Shown: positions 53,663 through 62,199 of the stretch, piece after piece | How positions within the stretch are numbered: the first letter of the stretch is position 1 | Layout of the letters: every line of letters begins with the position of its first letter | NCBI GenBank assembly: GCA_021155205.1 | Contig: JAJNPS010000018.1 | Coordinates: 62,001 to 126,000 of the forward strand | Source: Rhodobacterales bacterium | GTDB taxonomy: Bacteria; Pseudomonadota; Alphaproteobacteria; Rhodobacterales; Rhodobacteraceae | Length of the DNA stretch: 64,000 nucleotides | Direction: 5' to 3' | The notes under the pieces: model-generated | The model's input: only the letters and a program-made list of their open reading frames with translations | Database searches by the model: none | What the model was told of the DNA's origin: nothing | Program-made: the position numbers and the translations under genes

Positions 53663-56599
53663 ATGCGTCAGACCGCGACGGTCACGGCGGTCCTCGGGCC
53701 GACCAATACCGGCAAGACCCACTATGCGATCGAGCGGATGCTGGCGCACCGGACCGGGGTGATCGGCCTGCCCCTGCGCCTGCTGGCGCGCGAGGTCTAT
53801 GACCGTATCGTCGCATCGCGCGGGCCGTCGGTCGTCGCTCTGGTCACGGGTGAAGAGCGCATCGTGCCTGACCGGACGCAATACTGGGTCTGCACGGTGG
53901 AGGCGATGCCGCTGGAGATCGGCGCCGATTTCGTGGCGGTGGACGAGATCCAGCTTTGTGGCGATGCGGACCGTGGCCACGTCTTTACCGACCGCCTGCT
54001 GCGCGCGCGCGGGCTGCACGAGACGCTGTTTCTGGGGTCGGACACGATGCGGGGGGCCATTGCAGCGCTGATCCCGCAGGTGCAGTTCCTGAAGCGCGAA
54101 AGATTCTCGACCCTGACCTATGGAGGTTCGAAAAAGATAAGCCGTATCCCGCCCCGCAGCGCCATCGTGGGCTTTTCGGTTGAAAACGTCTATGCCATCG
54201 CCGAACTGATCCGCCGCCAGCGGGGCGGTTGTGCGGTTGTCATGGGGGCATTGTCCCCCCGCACCCGCAATGCGCAGGTCGCCCTGTACCAGAACGGCGA
54301 TGTGGATTTCCTTGTGGCGACCGACGCCATCGGCATGGGGCTGAACCTTGACATCGCCCATGTCGCCTTTGCCTCGACCGCGAAATTCGACGGCCGCCGG
54401 ATGCGCGGGCTTTATCCACAGGAACTGGCGCAGATCGCGGGCCGCGCCGGGCGGCATACCGAAAACGGCACCTTTGGCATCACGGGCGAGGCGCGCGAAC
54501 CCGATGCCGACACCATCGACGCCATCGAGAACCACCGGTTCGAGCCGGTCCGCAAACTGCACTGGCGCAATGTCGATCTGGACTTTGGCACGGCGGATCG
54601 CCTGATCCGGTCGCTGGAAGAACCCACCGGCAACGACTGGCTGACGCGCGCGCGGGATTCTGACGACCTGACCGCGCTCAAGGTGCTGGCCGAACTGCCC
54701 GAGGTCCGCGACCGGCTGACCGGCCCCAGGCGCGTGCAGCTTTTGTGGGACGTGTGCCGTGTCCCGGATTTCCGCAGCAGTTCCACTGCTGAACACGCGG
54801 CCCTTTTGGCGCGTTTGTACGAGTTCCTTGTGGGACGCGGGCTGGGGGGTGGCAAGATCCCCAGCGCCTGGATGAAAACCGCGCTGGAGCGGATCGACAG
54901 GCCCGGCGGCGACATTGACGCGATCAGCAAAAGGCTCGCCTATATCCGCACCTGGACCTATGTGGCGCAACGTGCCGGGTGGGTCGAAGACGAAAGCCAT
55001 TGGCGCGACGAGACGCGCGCTGTAGAAGACCGCCTGTCGGATGCGCTGCACGCGGCCCTGACCCAACGATTTGTCGACCGGCGGACATCAGTCCTTCTTC
55101 GCCGGTTGAAGCAGAAGGAGACCCTCGTGGCCGAGGTGAATGACAAAGGCGAAGTGACGGTTTCCGGCGAATTTGTCGGGCGTCTGGACGGGTTCCGGTT
55201 CCAGCAGGATGCCAGCGGGTCCCCGGACGAGGCGCGCACCCTGCGCCAGGCCGCCTATCAGGCGCTGAAGCCGGAGTTTCACCTCCGCGCGGACCGGTTC
55301 TACAACGCGCCGGACACCGAGATGGACTTTACCACGCAAGGTGGTCTCATGTGGGGCACGACGGCGGTCGGCAAGCTGGTCAAGGGTGCCGACATCCTGA
55401 AACCACTGGTCGAGGCATTCGTGGACGAAGAGGCCGGCCCCGACGTCACCGACAAGGTGCGCCGCCGGATGCAGCATTTCATCGACCGCAAGATCGCGGC
55501 GCAATACGAGCCGCTGATGGCGATGGGCCGGGATGAGGGTCTGCAGGGCCTGGCCCGGGGGTTTGCCTTTCGTCTGGCCGAGGCACTTGGCGTCCTGCCG
55601 CGTGACGAGGTTGCGAACGACGTCAAGGCACTGGATCAGGACGCGCGCGCCAGCTTGCGCAAGCATGGCGTGCGGTTCGGCCAGTTCACGGTGTTTCTTC
55701 CGCTGTTGTTGAAACCCGCACCGACGCGGCTCCGACTGGTGCTCTGGTCGCTGATGAACGACCTGACCGAGTTTCCCGAAAGCCCGCCGCCGGGCCTTGT
55801 GACGATCCCGAACCTGCCGGATGTGCCGAAACAGCACTACACCCTGGCGGGCTATCACCCCGCGGGCACCCGCGCGATCCGCATCGACATGCTGGAACGG
55901 CTGGCGGACCTTCTTCGCGCCAAGGACAGCCGCGTGGGATTCGAGGCCGCACCCGAAATGCTGTCGATCACCGGCATGACGCTGGATCAGTTCGTCGACC
56001 TGATGGCGGGGCTTGGCTACGCCGCCGAAAAGGGTGAACGCGAACGGGTCAAGGCCGCGCCTATTCCGGTGGCGGTTGACCCGGATGCGCCCCCGCAGCC
56101 GATACCCGAACACGAATCCGCCTTTGTCCGGCCCGATCCCGAGGTCGAGGCGGCAGGCCCGGTGATGGAAACCTTCTACACCTTTACATGGGCCCCGAAA
56201 CCCCGCTTCCAGCGCCCCGAACGTCCCGCCCGGCCCGAACGCGCACCCCGCATCGAAGCTACGCCCCGGCCGGAGGGTGCCCCCCGCCCCGAGGGTGAAA
56301 AGCGCGAAGGTGGTCGCCGCAACCGCAACTCGAACGGCGGCAAACCCAACCCCAAGCCGCTGCCGGTGGCCGACCAGGGCGACGGCAAGCCCTATGGCCG
56401 CGCCGCCGCCCAGGATGCCGCGCGCGCCGAACGCCTTGCCGCGCAGGCGCAAGGCAAGGGCGGCAAACCGCATGGCAAAGGGGGCGCCAAGGACCATGAC
56501 CGCCCCAAATCCTATGATGCCCGCCCGCCCCGCGCCGACAGGCCCGTCGATCCCGACAACCCCTTTGCCGTCCTTGCGGCACTGAAAGCCAAGTTGTAG
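53663..56599 (+). CDS. SUV3-like DExH-box RNA helicase
   Basis: A 978-residue protein. Walker A is GPTNTGKTHYA near residues 12-22, the DEIQ box is VDEIQLCGD near 93-101, motif V is TDAIGMGLNLDI near 219-230 and motif VI QIAGRAGRH near 255-263. The order matches mitochondrial SUV3, whose bacterial homologues are confined largely to alphaproteobacteria. The final 150 residues are a basic, Pro/Arg/Lys-rich tail, probably RNA binding. It is followed by an S4-domain gene five bases later, suggesting a joint RNA role. Confidence 0.92.
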   Translation: MRQTATVTAVLGPTNTGKTHYAIERMLAHRTGVIGLPLRLLAREVYDRIVASRGPSVVALVTGEERIVPDRTQYWVCTVEAMPLEIGADFVAVDEIQLCGDADRGHVFTDRLLRARGLHETLFLGSDTMRGAIAALIPQVQFLKRERFSTLTYGGSKKISRIPPRSAIVGFSVENVYAIAELIRRQRGGCAVVMGALSPRTRNAQVALYQNGDVDFLVATDAIGMGLNLDIAHVAFASTAKFDGRRMRGLYPQELAQIAGRAGRHTENGTFGITGEAREPDADTIDAIENHRFEPVRKLHWRNVDLDFGTADRLIRSLEEPTGNDWLTRARDSDDLTALKVLAELPEVRDRLTGPRRVQLLWDVCRVPDFRSSSTAEHAALLARLYEFLVGRGLGGGKIPSAWMKTALERIDRPGGDIDAISKRLAYIRTWTYVAQRAGWVEDESHWRDETRAVEDRLSDALHAALTQRFVDRRTSVLLRRLKQKETLVAEVNDKGEVTVSGEFVGRLDGFRFQQDASGSPDEARTLRQAAYQALKPEFHLRADRFYNAPDTEMDFTTQGGLMWGTTAVGKLVKGADILKPLVEAFVDEEAGPDVTDKVRRRMQHFIDRKIAAQYEPLMAMGRDEGLQGLARGFAFRLAEALGVLPRDEVANDVKALDQDARASLRKHGVRFGQFTVFLPLLLKPAPTRLRLVLWSLMNDLTEFPESPPPGLVTIPNLPDVPKQHYTLAGYHPAGTRAIRIDMLERLADLLRAKDSRVGFEAAPEMLSITGMTLDQFVDLMAGLGYAAEKGERERVKAAPIPVAVDPDAPPQPIPEHESAFVRPDPEVEAAGPVMETFYTFTWAPKPRFQRPERPARPERAPRIEATPRPEGAPRPEGEKREGGRRNRNSNGGKPNPKPLPVADQGDGKPYGRAAAQDAARAERLAAQAQGKGGKPHGKGGAKDHDRPKSYDARPPRADRPVDPDNPFAVLAALKAKL

Positions 56600-56603
56600 A
56601 AAC

Positions 56604-56924
56604 TTGGCCGGACCGGGGGCCCGCAAAGCCGAAGGTCTGGCCCCGCGCCTGCGGCTGGACAAATGGCTCTGGCAGGCGCGGTTCTTCAAGTCGCGCACCC
56701 TTGCCGCCGAACTGATCGCCGGAGGGGACTGCCGGGTCAACGGCGTCAGGGTGTCGCGCGTGGGCACACCGATCGCCGTGGGCGACGTGCTGACCTTTGT
56801 GCAGGCGCGAACTGTCCGTGTCGTCAGGGTCACCGACCTTGGCTACCGGCGTGGCCCTGCATCCGAGGCGCAGCTTCTCTACGCGGACCTTGCCCATGAT
56901 GCGCCGCCAAGTCCGCTTGAATGA
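56604..56924 (+). CDS. S4-domain RNA-binding protein (HslR-like)
   Basis: A 106-residue protein with the S4 motif RLDKWLWQARFFKSRTLAAELI near residues 17-38, then GGDCRVNGVRVSR. HslR-type proteins bind stalled 50S subunits in heat-shocked E. coli. No ATG is in frame before the domain; TTG 56604, four bases after the helicase stop, is the most likely start. It probably continues the helicase operon and precedes fdxA by 55 bases. Confidence 0.8.
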   Translation: MAGPGARKAEGLAPRLRLDKWLWQARFFKSRTLAAELIAGGDCRVNGVRVSRVGTPIAVGDVLTFVQARTVRVVRVTDLGYRRGPASEAQLLYADLAHDAPPSPLE

Positions 56925-56979
56925 TCCCGCCCGTTCCTCTAGTCAAAACGCCGAACGCTTCCAAAGGACCAAGCCCGCC

Positions 56980-57318
56980 ATGACCTATGTGGTGACAGAC
57001 AACTGCATCGCCTGCAAATACACCGATTGTGTCGAGGTCTGCCCGGTCGACTGTTTCTACGAGGGCGAGAACATGCTGGTCATCCACCCGGATGAATGCA
57101 TCGACTGCGGCGTCTGCGAGCCCGAATGCCCGGCGGACGCGATCCGCCCCGATACCGAACCGGACATGGACGCATGGGTGACGTTCAACCGCAAGTACTC
57201 CATTGCCTGGCCGGTCATCGTGACCAAGAAGGACCCCCTGCCCGACGCCGAGGCGCGGGACGGCGAAAAGGACAAGCTGGCCAGGTACTTTTCCGAGGCT
57301 CCTGGCGCGGGCGGCTGA
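56980..57318 (+). CDS. fdxA: 7Fe ferredoxin FdxA
   Basis: A 112-residue ferredoxin. The first cluster site is CIACKYTDCVEVCPVDC (Cys9 onward) and the second is CIDCGVCEPECP near residues 40-51, giving one [3Fe-4S] and one [4Fe-4S] cluster. The C-terminal extension of about 45 residues is typical of the FdxA type. Its position between the S4 gene and carD is conserved in this group. Electron partner unknown. Confidence 0.95.
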   Translation: MTYVVTDNCIACKYTDCVEVCPVDCFYEGENMLVIHPDECIDCGVCEPECPADAIRPDTEPDMDAWVTFNRKYSIAWPVIVTKKDPLPDAEARDGEKDKLARYFSEAPGAGG

Positions 57319-57416
57319 TCCCCGATTCGCAACCCTTGGCTGCATGATTCACCGGAATGGTGCAAACTTTCATCTTTTCAATATGTTGCGCTGCGGCGTT
57401 GGCGCTAGCGGCGCAG

Positions 57417-57445
57417 TTGGAATCAGGCCGATTTTGTGCTATACA
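57417..57445 (+). promoter_or_regulatory. Sigma-70-like promoter of carD
   Basis: -35 TTGGAA (57417-57422), 17-base spacer and -10 TATACA (57440-57445). The carD ATG is 159 bases downstream, so the leader RNA is long. Confidence 0.55.
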
Positions 57446-57603
57446 TTTATGACAATCAATCCACGGAGCCTCGACAGTCCCTCGTGCCATGATCGCCAGA
57501 GGGGGTTTTTCCTGTGACAATTGCAGCCTTTGACCCCGGGGAGATGTTCCCTGGTCAAGGGTTTTGTCGCCGGATCGGGGCACCAGCCAAAGGTAGTGAC
57601 CGC

Positions 57604-58113
57604 ATGACCAAGACCCGCAGAGCCGATTTCCGCCCCGATGAATTCGTGGTCTACCCCGCGCATGGCGTGGGCCGAATCATTTCCATCGAAGAACAGGAAA
57701 TCGCCGGTCTGACGCTGGAACTGTTCGTCATCTCGTTCGAAAAGGACAAGATGACGCTGCGTGTGCCGACGCACAAGGCAACCGAGGTGGGCATGCGCTC
57801 GCTGTCGTCCCCCGACGTCATCACCAAGGCTTTGGACATGCTGAAGGGCAAGGCCAAGGTCAAGCGCGCCATGTGGTCCCGCCGCGCGCAGGAGTATGAA
57901 CAAAAGATCAACTCCGGCGACCTTCTGTCCATCGCCGAGGTCGTGCGCGACCTGCACCGCACCGATGATCAGCGCGAGCAAAGCTATTCCGAACGTCAGC
58001 TTTATGAAGCAGCACTTGAACGCCTGACCCGCGAAGTCGCGGCCGTGGCCGGAACGGACGAGGTCGGTGCCGCCAAGCGCGTCGGGGATGTGCTGGTCAG
58101 CCGCGCGGCCTGA
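57604..58113 (+). CDS. carD: CarD/CdnL-family transcriptional regulator
   Basis: A 169-residue protein. The RNA-polymerase-interacting Tudor-like domain starts at FVVYPAHGVGRIISIEEQEIAG near residues 14-35, and a C-terminal helical DNA-binding part includes MWSRRAQEYEQKINSGDL near 90-107. CarD/CdnL stabilises open promoter complexes at rRNA and growth-related promoters. ATG 57604 is used; an in-frame GTG at 57514 would give a 30-residue extension without homology. A strong terminator follows. Confidence 0.93.
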   Translation: MTKTRRADFRPDEFVVYPAHGVGRIISIEEQEIAGLTLELFVISFEKDKMTLRVPTHKATEVGMRSLSSPDVITKALDMLKGKAKVKRAMWSRRAQEYEQKINSGDLLSIAEVVRDLHRTDDQREQSYSERQLYEAALERLTREVAAVAGTDEVGAAKRVGDVLVSRAA

Positions 58114-58135
58114 TCCGGGCGCGTCAAGGATTGGG

Positions 58136-58162
58136 AACGGCGGTCGAAAGGCCGCCGTTTTT
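58136..58162 (+). terminator. Rho-independent terminator of carD
   Basis: AACGGCGG-TCGAAAGG-CCGCCGTT then TTTG, 22 bases after the carD stop. Confidence 0.88.
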
Positions 58163-58261
58163 GTTTGGGGCCGAAGAGAGACGCAGGCTCTTCCGGCGGA
58201 ACACTGCCCATGCGGAACCGAAGGCCACAGCGCGATCAGAGGACGATGTCCCGGTCCCGCC

Positions 58262-58816
58262 TCACCCGGAATACCGCCCCGCACTGACATAACCCGCCGG
58301 CCGCCCCGCAGCACACCACTCCCGCTGCAGCGCCATGTCGCCCACCAGGATCACCTGATCCGACGGCGCCCGCCCCATCGCCGCGCGCAACGCATCGCGC
58401 ACCTCGCCGAACCGGGCCAGCGCAAAGGGCGCCTGATGCGCCGCTTCCAGCACGCCCGCATTGGCCGCCAGCGCCGCAGACGCCTCCAAAGGCCGCACCG
58501 CCAGCGCGATCCGCCCCGCGCCTGCCACCGCCGCCAACCGCTCTGCCCGGTCCACCGGCATCGCGGGTCGCGTCACCACCACCCGCAACCCGTTCGATGA
58601 AAGGAGGAATGCCACCACGTCGTGCCCCGTGGACGCCCGCACCGACGCATATGTCTTGCAATCCAGCCCCAACTCACGCGCGCGCCGCACCCGCAACCGC
58701 ACCACCTCGACCGGCAGGGTCGGCAACAGGCGTTCCCGCGCCGCCGTCCAGCAATGCCGCCGCCAGCTCACCCCGCCCTGTCGCGACGGCCCGCCATTAT
58801 ACCCCAGATAGCCCAT
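58262..58816 (-). CDS. Hypothetical protein
   Basis: A 184-residue protein, basic at the N terminus (SWRRHCWTAARERLLPTLP near residues 17-35), with no signal peptide or membrane segment. I do not recognise a family. Codon use fits the genome and the frame is intact, so it is likely a real gene. It lies on the minus strand 60 bases downstream of the riboflavin synthase gene and may be co-transcribed with it. Confidence 0.6.
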   Translation of the reverse strand: MGYLGYNGGPSRQGGVSWRRHCWTAARERLLPTLPVEVVRLRVRRARELGLDCKTYASVRASTGHDVVAFLLSSNGLRVVVTRPAMPVDRAERLAAVAGAGRIALAVRPLEASAALAANAGVLEAAHQAPFALARFGEVRDALRAAMGRAPSDQVILVGDMALQREWCAAGRPAGYVSAGRYSG

Positions 58817-58876
58817 CTTTCCGGCTGCCCCAGTATCCCACGGGGGTCCGGGGGTGTGAAACCCCCGGTCACGCCA

Positions 58877-59479
58877 TCATCCCCACTCGCGAAGCCGCGC
58901 CACATAGCGCGCCATCGTGTCCACCTCCAGATTCACCAGATCGCCCACCGCAACCGTCCCCCAGGTCGTGACCTCGCGCGTATGCGGGATGAAATTCACC
59001 CCGAAATCGCGCCCCTCGACCTCGTTTACCGTCAGGGATGTTCCGTTCAGCGCCACCGACCCCTTTGGGGCGATGAACTTCGCCAATCCCTCTGGCGCAC
59101 GAAACGTTACCCGCAGACTGTCCCCTTCGGGCCTTGTCCCGACCACCTCGGCCACGCTGTCGACATGGCCCGACACGATGTGGCCGCCCAGCTCATCCCC
59201 GACCTTCAGCGCGCGTTCCAGATTGACCCGCCGACCCGGAGACCAGCCGTTCCGCCCGATATTCGTCCTGGACACTGTCTCGGCCGAAATCTGCACGTCG
59301 AACCAGTCGCGCGGGGCCGTGCCGGTCGCCACCACCGTCAGGCAGACCCCCTCGCAGGCGATCGACGCCCCGATGGCGATGCTGGCGGCAGGATAGCGCG
59401 TGGCGATCCGCGCGCGCAGATCGCCCTGCTGGTCCAGAGCGATCACCTCGCCCATATCGGTCACGATGCCAGTGAACAT
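58877..59479 (-). CDS. ribE: Riboflavin synthase, alpha subunit
   Basis: A 200-residue enzyme converting two lumazines into riboflavin and a pyrimidine. It has two similar barrel domains, each with the MFTGI start and the SIACEGVCLTVV / SVALNGTSLTVN pair (near residues 38-49 and 135-146), plus GGHIVSGHVDSV near 98-109. Length is normal. It is apart from the ribB-ribH-nusB operon at 49.7-51.8 kb. The kpsS gene diverges 192 bases away. Confidence 0.96.
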   Translation of the reverse strand: MFTGIVTDMGEVIALDQQGDLRARIATRYPAASIAIGASIACEGVCLTVVATGTAPRDWFDVQISAETVSRTNIGRNGWSPGRRVNLERALKVGDELGGHIVSGHVDSVAEVVGTRPEGDSLRVTFRAPEGLAKFIAPKGSVALNGTSLTVNEVEGRDFGVNFIPHTREVTTWGTVAVGDLVNLEVDTMARYVARLREWG

Positions 59480-59671
59480 GGCAGCCCTCCACTGTCCGGC
59501 GCGTTTCGCAACCGGCGTACCGCCCGCTGGCCGCGCTGGCAAGTGCCACGAACCGTCCCGGGATTGGGTCGGATGGGCCACATCTGGCGCTGCATTCCGG
59601 CCGCACCCCTTGTTGCGCCCGCCCCATCGCGGGATAGTCGCGCAGCAGTCACCGATGTGGCCCATTCAGCG

Positions 59672-60958
59672 ATGCCCCAGCCGACCTCCGGACACGGCCG
59701 CAGCTTTCTGTTCCTGCAGGGCCCGCATGGGCCGTTCTTTCGCCAACTGGCGGCGGCACTGGCAGGGACGGGTGCTGCCGTCTGGCGCGCGGGGTTCAAT
59801 CGGGGCGATCAGGCCTTTTGGCCTCGGCACACCTATCTGGCGCAAAGCCCCGCCGACTGGCCAGACCGTCTGGACGCCATCCTGACCGACAGGCGGATCA
59901 CCGATCTGGTGCTTTATGGCGACACGCGGCCAGTGCATGCGCTGGCAATTGCCCGCGCGCGCGCGCGGAACCTGACGGTTCATGTGTTCGAAGAGGGCTA
60001 TCTGCGCCCCTACTGGATCACCTATGAACGCGGCGGGTCGAACGGCCATTCGCGCCTGATGCAGATGGACCTGCCCGACCTCATGGCGCGGCATCCGGAC
60101 CTTTCGGCGGGTATGGCCGAGGTACCCCCCGTCTGGGGCGACATGCGCCAGCACATGTTCTGGGGCGCCGTCTATCACGGGCTGGTCCTGGCAGGTGCCC
60201 GCCGCTACCCGGCCTTTCAGCCGCATCGCGGCCTGACGGTGGGCCAGGAATTTGCACTCTATCTGCGCCGGCTCCTGATGCTGCCGCTGCACCGCTGGGA
60301 ACGGATGCTGGCGACACGGCGGATCGCACAGGGCCGCTTTCCCTATCATCTGGTGCTGTTGCAACTGGAACATGATGCCAGTTTCCAGAACCATTCGCCG
60401 TACCGCACCATGGCAGAATTCATCGCCCCGGTGATGGCAGGCTTTGCCACAGGCGCGCCGGTGCATCATCATCTGGTCTTCAAGGCCCACCCGCTCGAGG
60501 ATGGCCGCGCGCCCATCGCGCGCGACATCCGGGCGCTGGCGCATCGCCATGGCCTGACGGGCCGCGTGCATTTCGTGCGTGGGGGCAAGCTGGGGCGGCT
60601 CCTAGACACTGCGCAGGCCGCCGTGACGGTCAATTCCACCGCCGGCCAGCAGGCGCTGTGGCGCGGCCTGCCCTTGCGCATTTTCGGCGACGCGGTTTAC
60701 GGCAAACCGGAGTTTGTCTCGACCCAGGCGCTGTCCGATTTCTTTGCCGCGCCCCGCGCGCCCGACCTTGCGGCTTACCGCGCCTTTCGGGCCTATCTGC
60801 TGGCGACCAGCCAGATCCCGGGGGGGTTCTACTCTGCCGCCGGGCGAAAAAGACTGCTGCGCGGGGTGGTTGACCGGGTGCTGGCCGACCGCGATCCCTA
60901 TGACGCGCTGGGCGCCATGAACGCGGCGCAGCGGCAACAGTTGCGCGTCGTCATCTGA
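59672..60958 (+). CDS. kpsS: Capsule polysaccharide modification protein KpsS (Kdo transferase)
   Basis: A 428-residue cytosolic transferase. The first motif is FLFLQGPHGPFFRQLA near residues 12-27, then YGDTRPVHALAIARA near 89-103, VFEEGYLRPYWIT near 110-122, and the C-terminal nucleotide-site motif KAHPLEDGRAP near 271-281 with VNSTAGQQALWRG near 320-332. KpsS adds the first Kdo to phosphatidylglycerol for the capsule linker. kpsD and kpsC follow on the same strand; kdsA, supplying Kdo, is at 21.1 kb. Confidence 0.9.
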   Translation: MPQPTSGHGRSFLFLQGPHGPFFRQLAAALAGTGAAVWRAGFNRGDQAFWPRHTYLAQSPADWPDRLDAILTDRRITDLVLYGDTRPVHALAIARARARNLTVHVFEEGYLRPYWITYERGGSNGHSRLMQMDLPDLMARHPDLSAGMAEVPPVWGDMRQHMFWGAVYHGLVLAGARRYPAFQPHRGLTVGQEFALYLRRLLMLPLHRWERMLATRRIAQGRFPYHLVLLQLEHDASFQNHSPYRTMAEFIAPVMAGFATGAPVHHHLVFKAHPLEDGRAPIARDIRALAHRHGLTGRVHFVRGGKLGRLLDTAQAAVTVNSTAGQQALWRGLPLRIFGDAVYGKPEFVSTQALSDFFAAPRAPDLAAYRAFRAYLLATSQIPGGFYSAAGRKRLLRGVVDRVLADRDPYDALGAMNAAQRQQLRVVI

Positions 60959-61048
60959 CCGGGACAAGCAAGGCTGGCCAATCGTGCAGTCTTTCGATAA
61001 ACTTACAGGCAAAACTTGAGGCAAGCTCCATCATAAGGAGTGTGAGCA

Positions 61049-62188
61049 GTGACCAATATGATGAACAGAACGGCGAAGGCCGTGCTGTTGCTTGCGATCG
61101 TATCGACGTTGGCCGCCTGCGGTCTGCCCCGGTCAGGTCCAAACAAACGCGAGATTTTTGCAGGTTCCGTCCTGAAAGAAGGCGATGCTTTCATCGTCAC
61201 CGTCAACAGCCGTGTCACGCGCGCGACAGCCGTTGTGCCAGCATTCGGCTTTGGATCAAACTTCCGCAATGCCGGGCTTGTCGGGTCCGACACGCTGGCG
61301 CCGGGCGACGTTCTCGGCCTGACGATCTTTGAAAATGTCCGCGACGATCCGCTTCTGGGCAATACCGGTCAGCGCGTCTCGGCGCTGACGGATGTTCAGG
61401 TGGACGGCCAGGGCTACATCTTTGTGCCCTATGCCGGGCGCATCCGCGCGGCAGGCCAGACCCCCGAAGGCCTGCGGCTGGCGATCACCCGCAAACTGGA
61501 CACCCAGACGCCCGATCCGCAGGTTTCGGTGCAGCGGCTGGCCGGCGACGGCTCGACCGTGACCATCGAGGGGGCCGCGACCGCGCAGGGGGTGCTGCCG
61601 ATCGAGCGGTCCACCCGCACGCTGTCGGCGATGCTGGCCAAGGCAGGCGGCGTGACGCTCAACCCCGAGATTGCCATCGTGCGGGTCACGCGCGGCAACC
61701 AGACCGGCAAGGTCTGGCTGACGGACCTGTATGAAAACCCCGCCCTCGACATTGCGCTTCGCCCCGGCGACCGCATCGTGGTGGAAAGCGATACCCGCGC
61801 CTTTGTGGCCCTCGGGGCGACGGGGGCGCAGAACCGTGTCCCGTTCAACACCCAGAACCTGTCGGCGATCGAGGCGCTGGCATCCGTAGGGGGGCTCAGC
61901 ACATCACTGGCCGACCCGACCGGCGTTTTCGTGTTCCGCAACGAGCCGGCCGAGATTGCCAATATCGTCCTGGGCCGCAACGATCTGGTCGGAGACCAGC
62001 GCATGGTCTATGTGCTGGATCTGACGCAACCGACCGGCATGTTCGAGGCGCGCGATTTCCTGGTCCGCGACGGCGACACAGTCTTTGTGACCGAGGCCCC
62101 CTTCGTGCAGTGGCAAAAGACGCTGAACGCGATCACCGGCACCGCAGGGGCGGCGAGTGGCGTGAACAACACCGTCCAGGGTCGCTGA
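61049..62188 (+). CDS. kpsD: Outer-membrane polysaccharide export lipoprotein (KpsD/Wza-like)
   Basis: A 379-residue protein with a lipoprotein signal (TLAAC lipobox, Cys near residue 25), then a Poly_export domain (DTLAPGDVLGLTIFENV near 81-97) and SLBB domains (VTIEGAATAQGVLPI near 170-184). It forms the outer-membrane exit for capsule. GTG 61049 follows AAGGAGTG and is used; ATG 61058 and 61061 are close alternatives. The kpsC gene begins 12 bases after the stop, so both are likely one operon. Confidence 0.9.
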   Translation: MTNMMNRTAKAVLLLAIVSTLAACGLPRSGPNKREIFAGSVLKEGDAFIVTVNSRVTRATAVVPAFGFGSNFRNAGLVGSDTLAPGDVLGLTIFENVRDDPLLGNTGQRVSALTDVQVDGQGYIFVPYAGRIRAAGQTPEGLRLAITRKLDTQTPDPQVSVQRLAGDGSTVTIEGAATAQGVLPIERSTRTLSAMLAKAGGVTLNPEIAIVRVTRGNQTGKVWLTDLYENPALDIALRPGDRIVVESDTRAFVALGATGAQNRVPFNTQNLSAIEALASVGGLSTSLADPTGVFVFRNEPAEIANIVLGRNDLVGDQRMVYVLDLTQPTGMFEARDFLVRDGDTVFVTEAPFVQWQKTLNAITGTAGAASGVNNTVQGR

Positions 62189-62199
62189 CGCACCGCGCC

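Noticed and set aside
52961..55066. A 701-residue minus-strand open frame
   Set aside because: It lies over the TPR gene and the helicase gene in antisense and looks like a GC-driven shadow.
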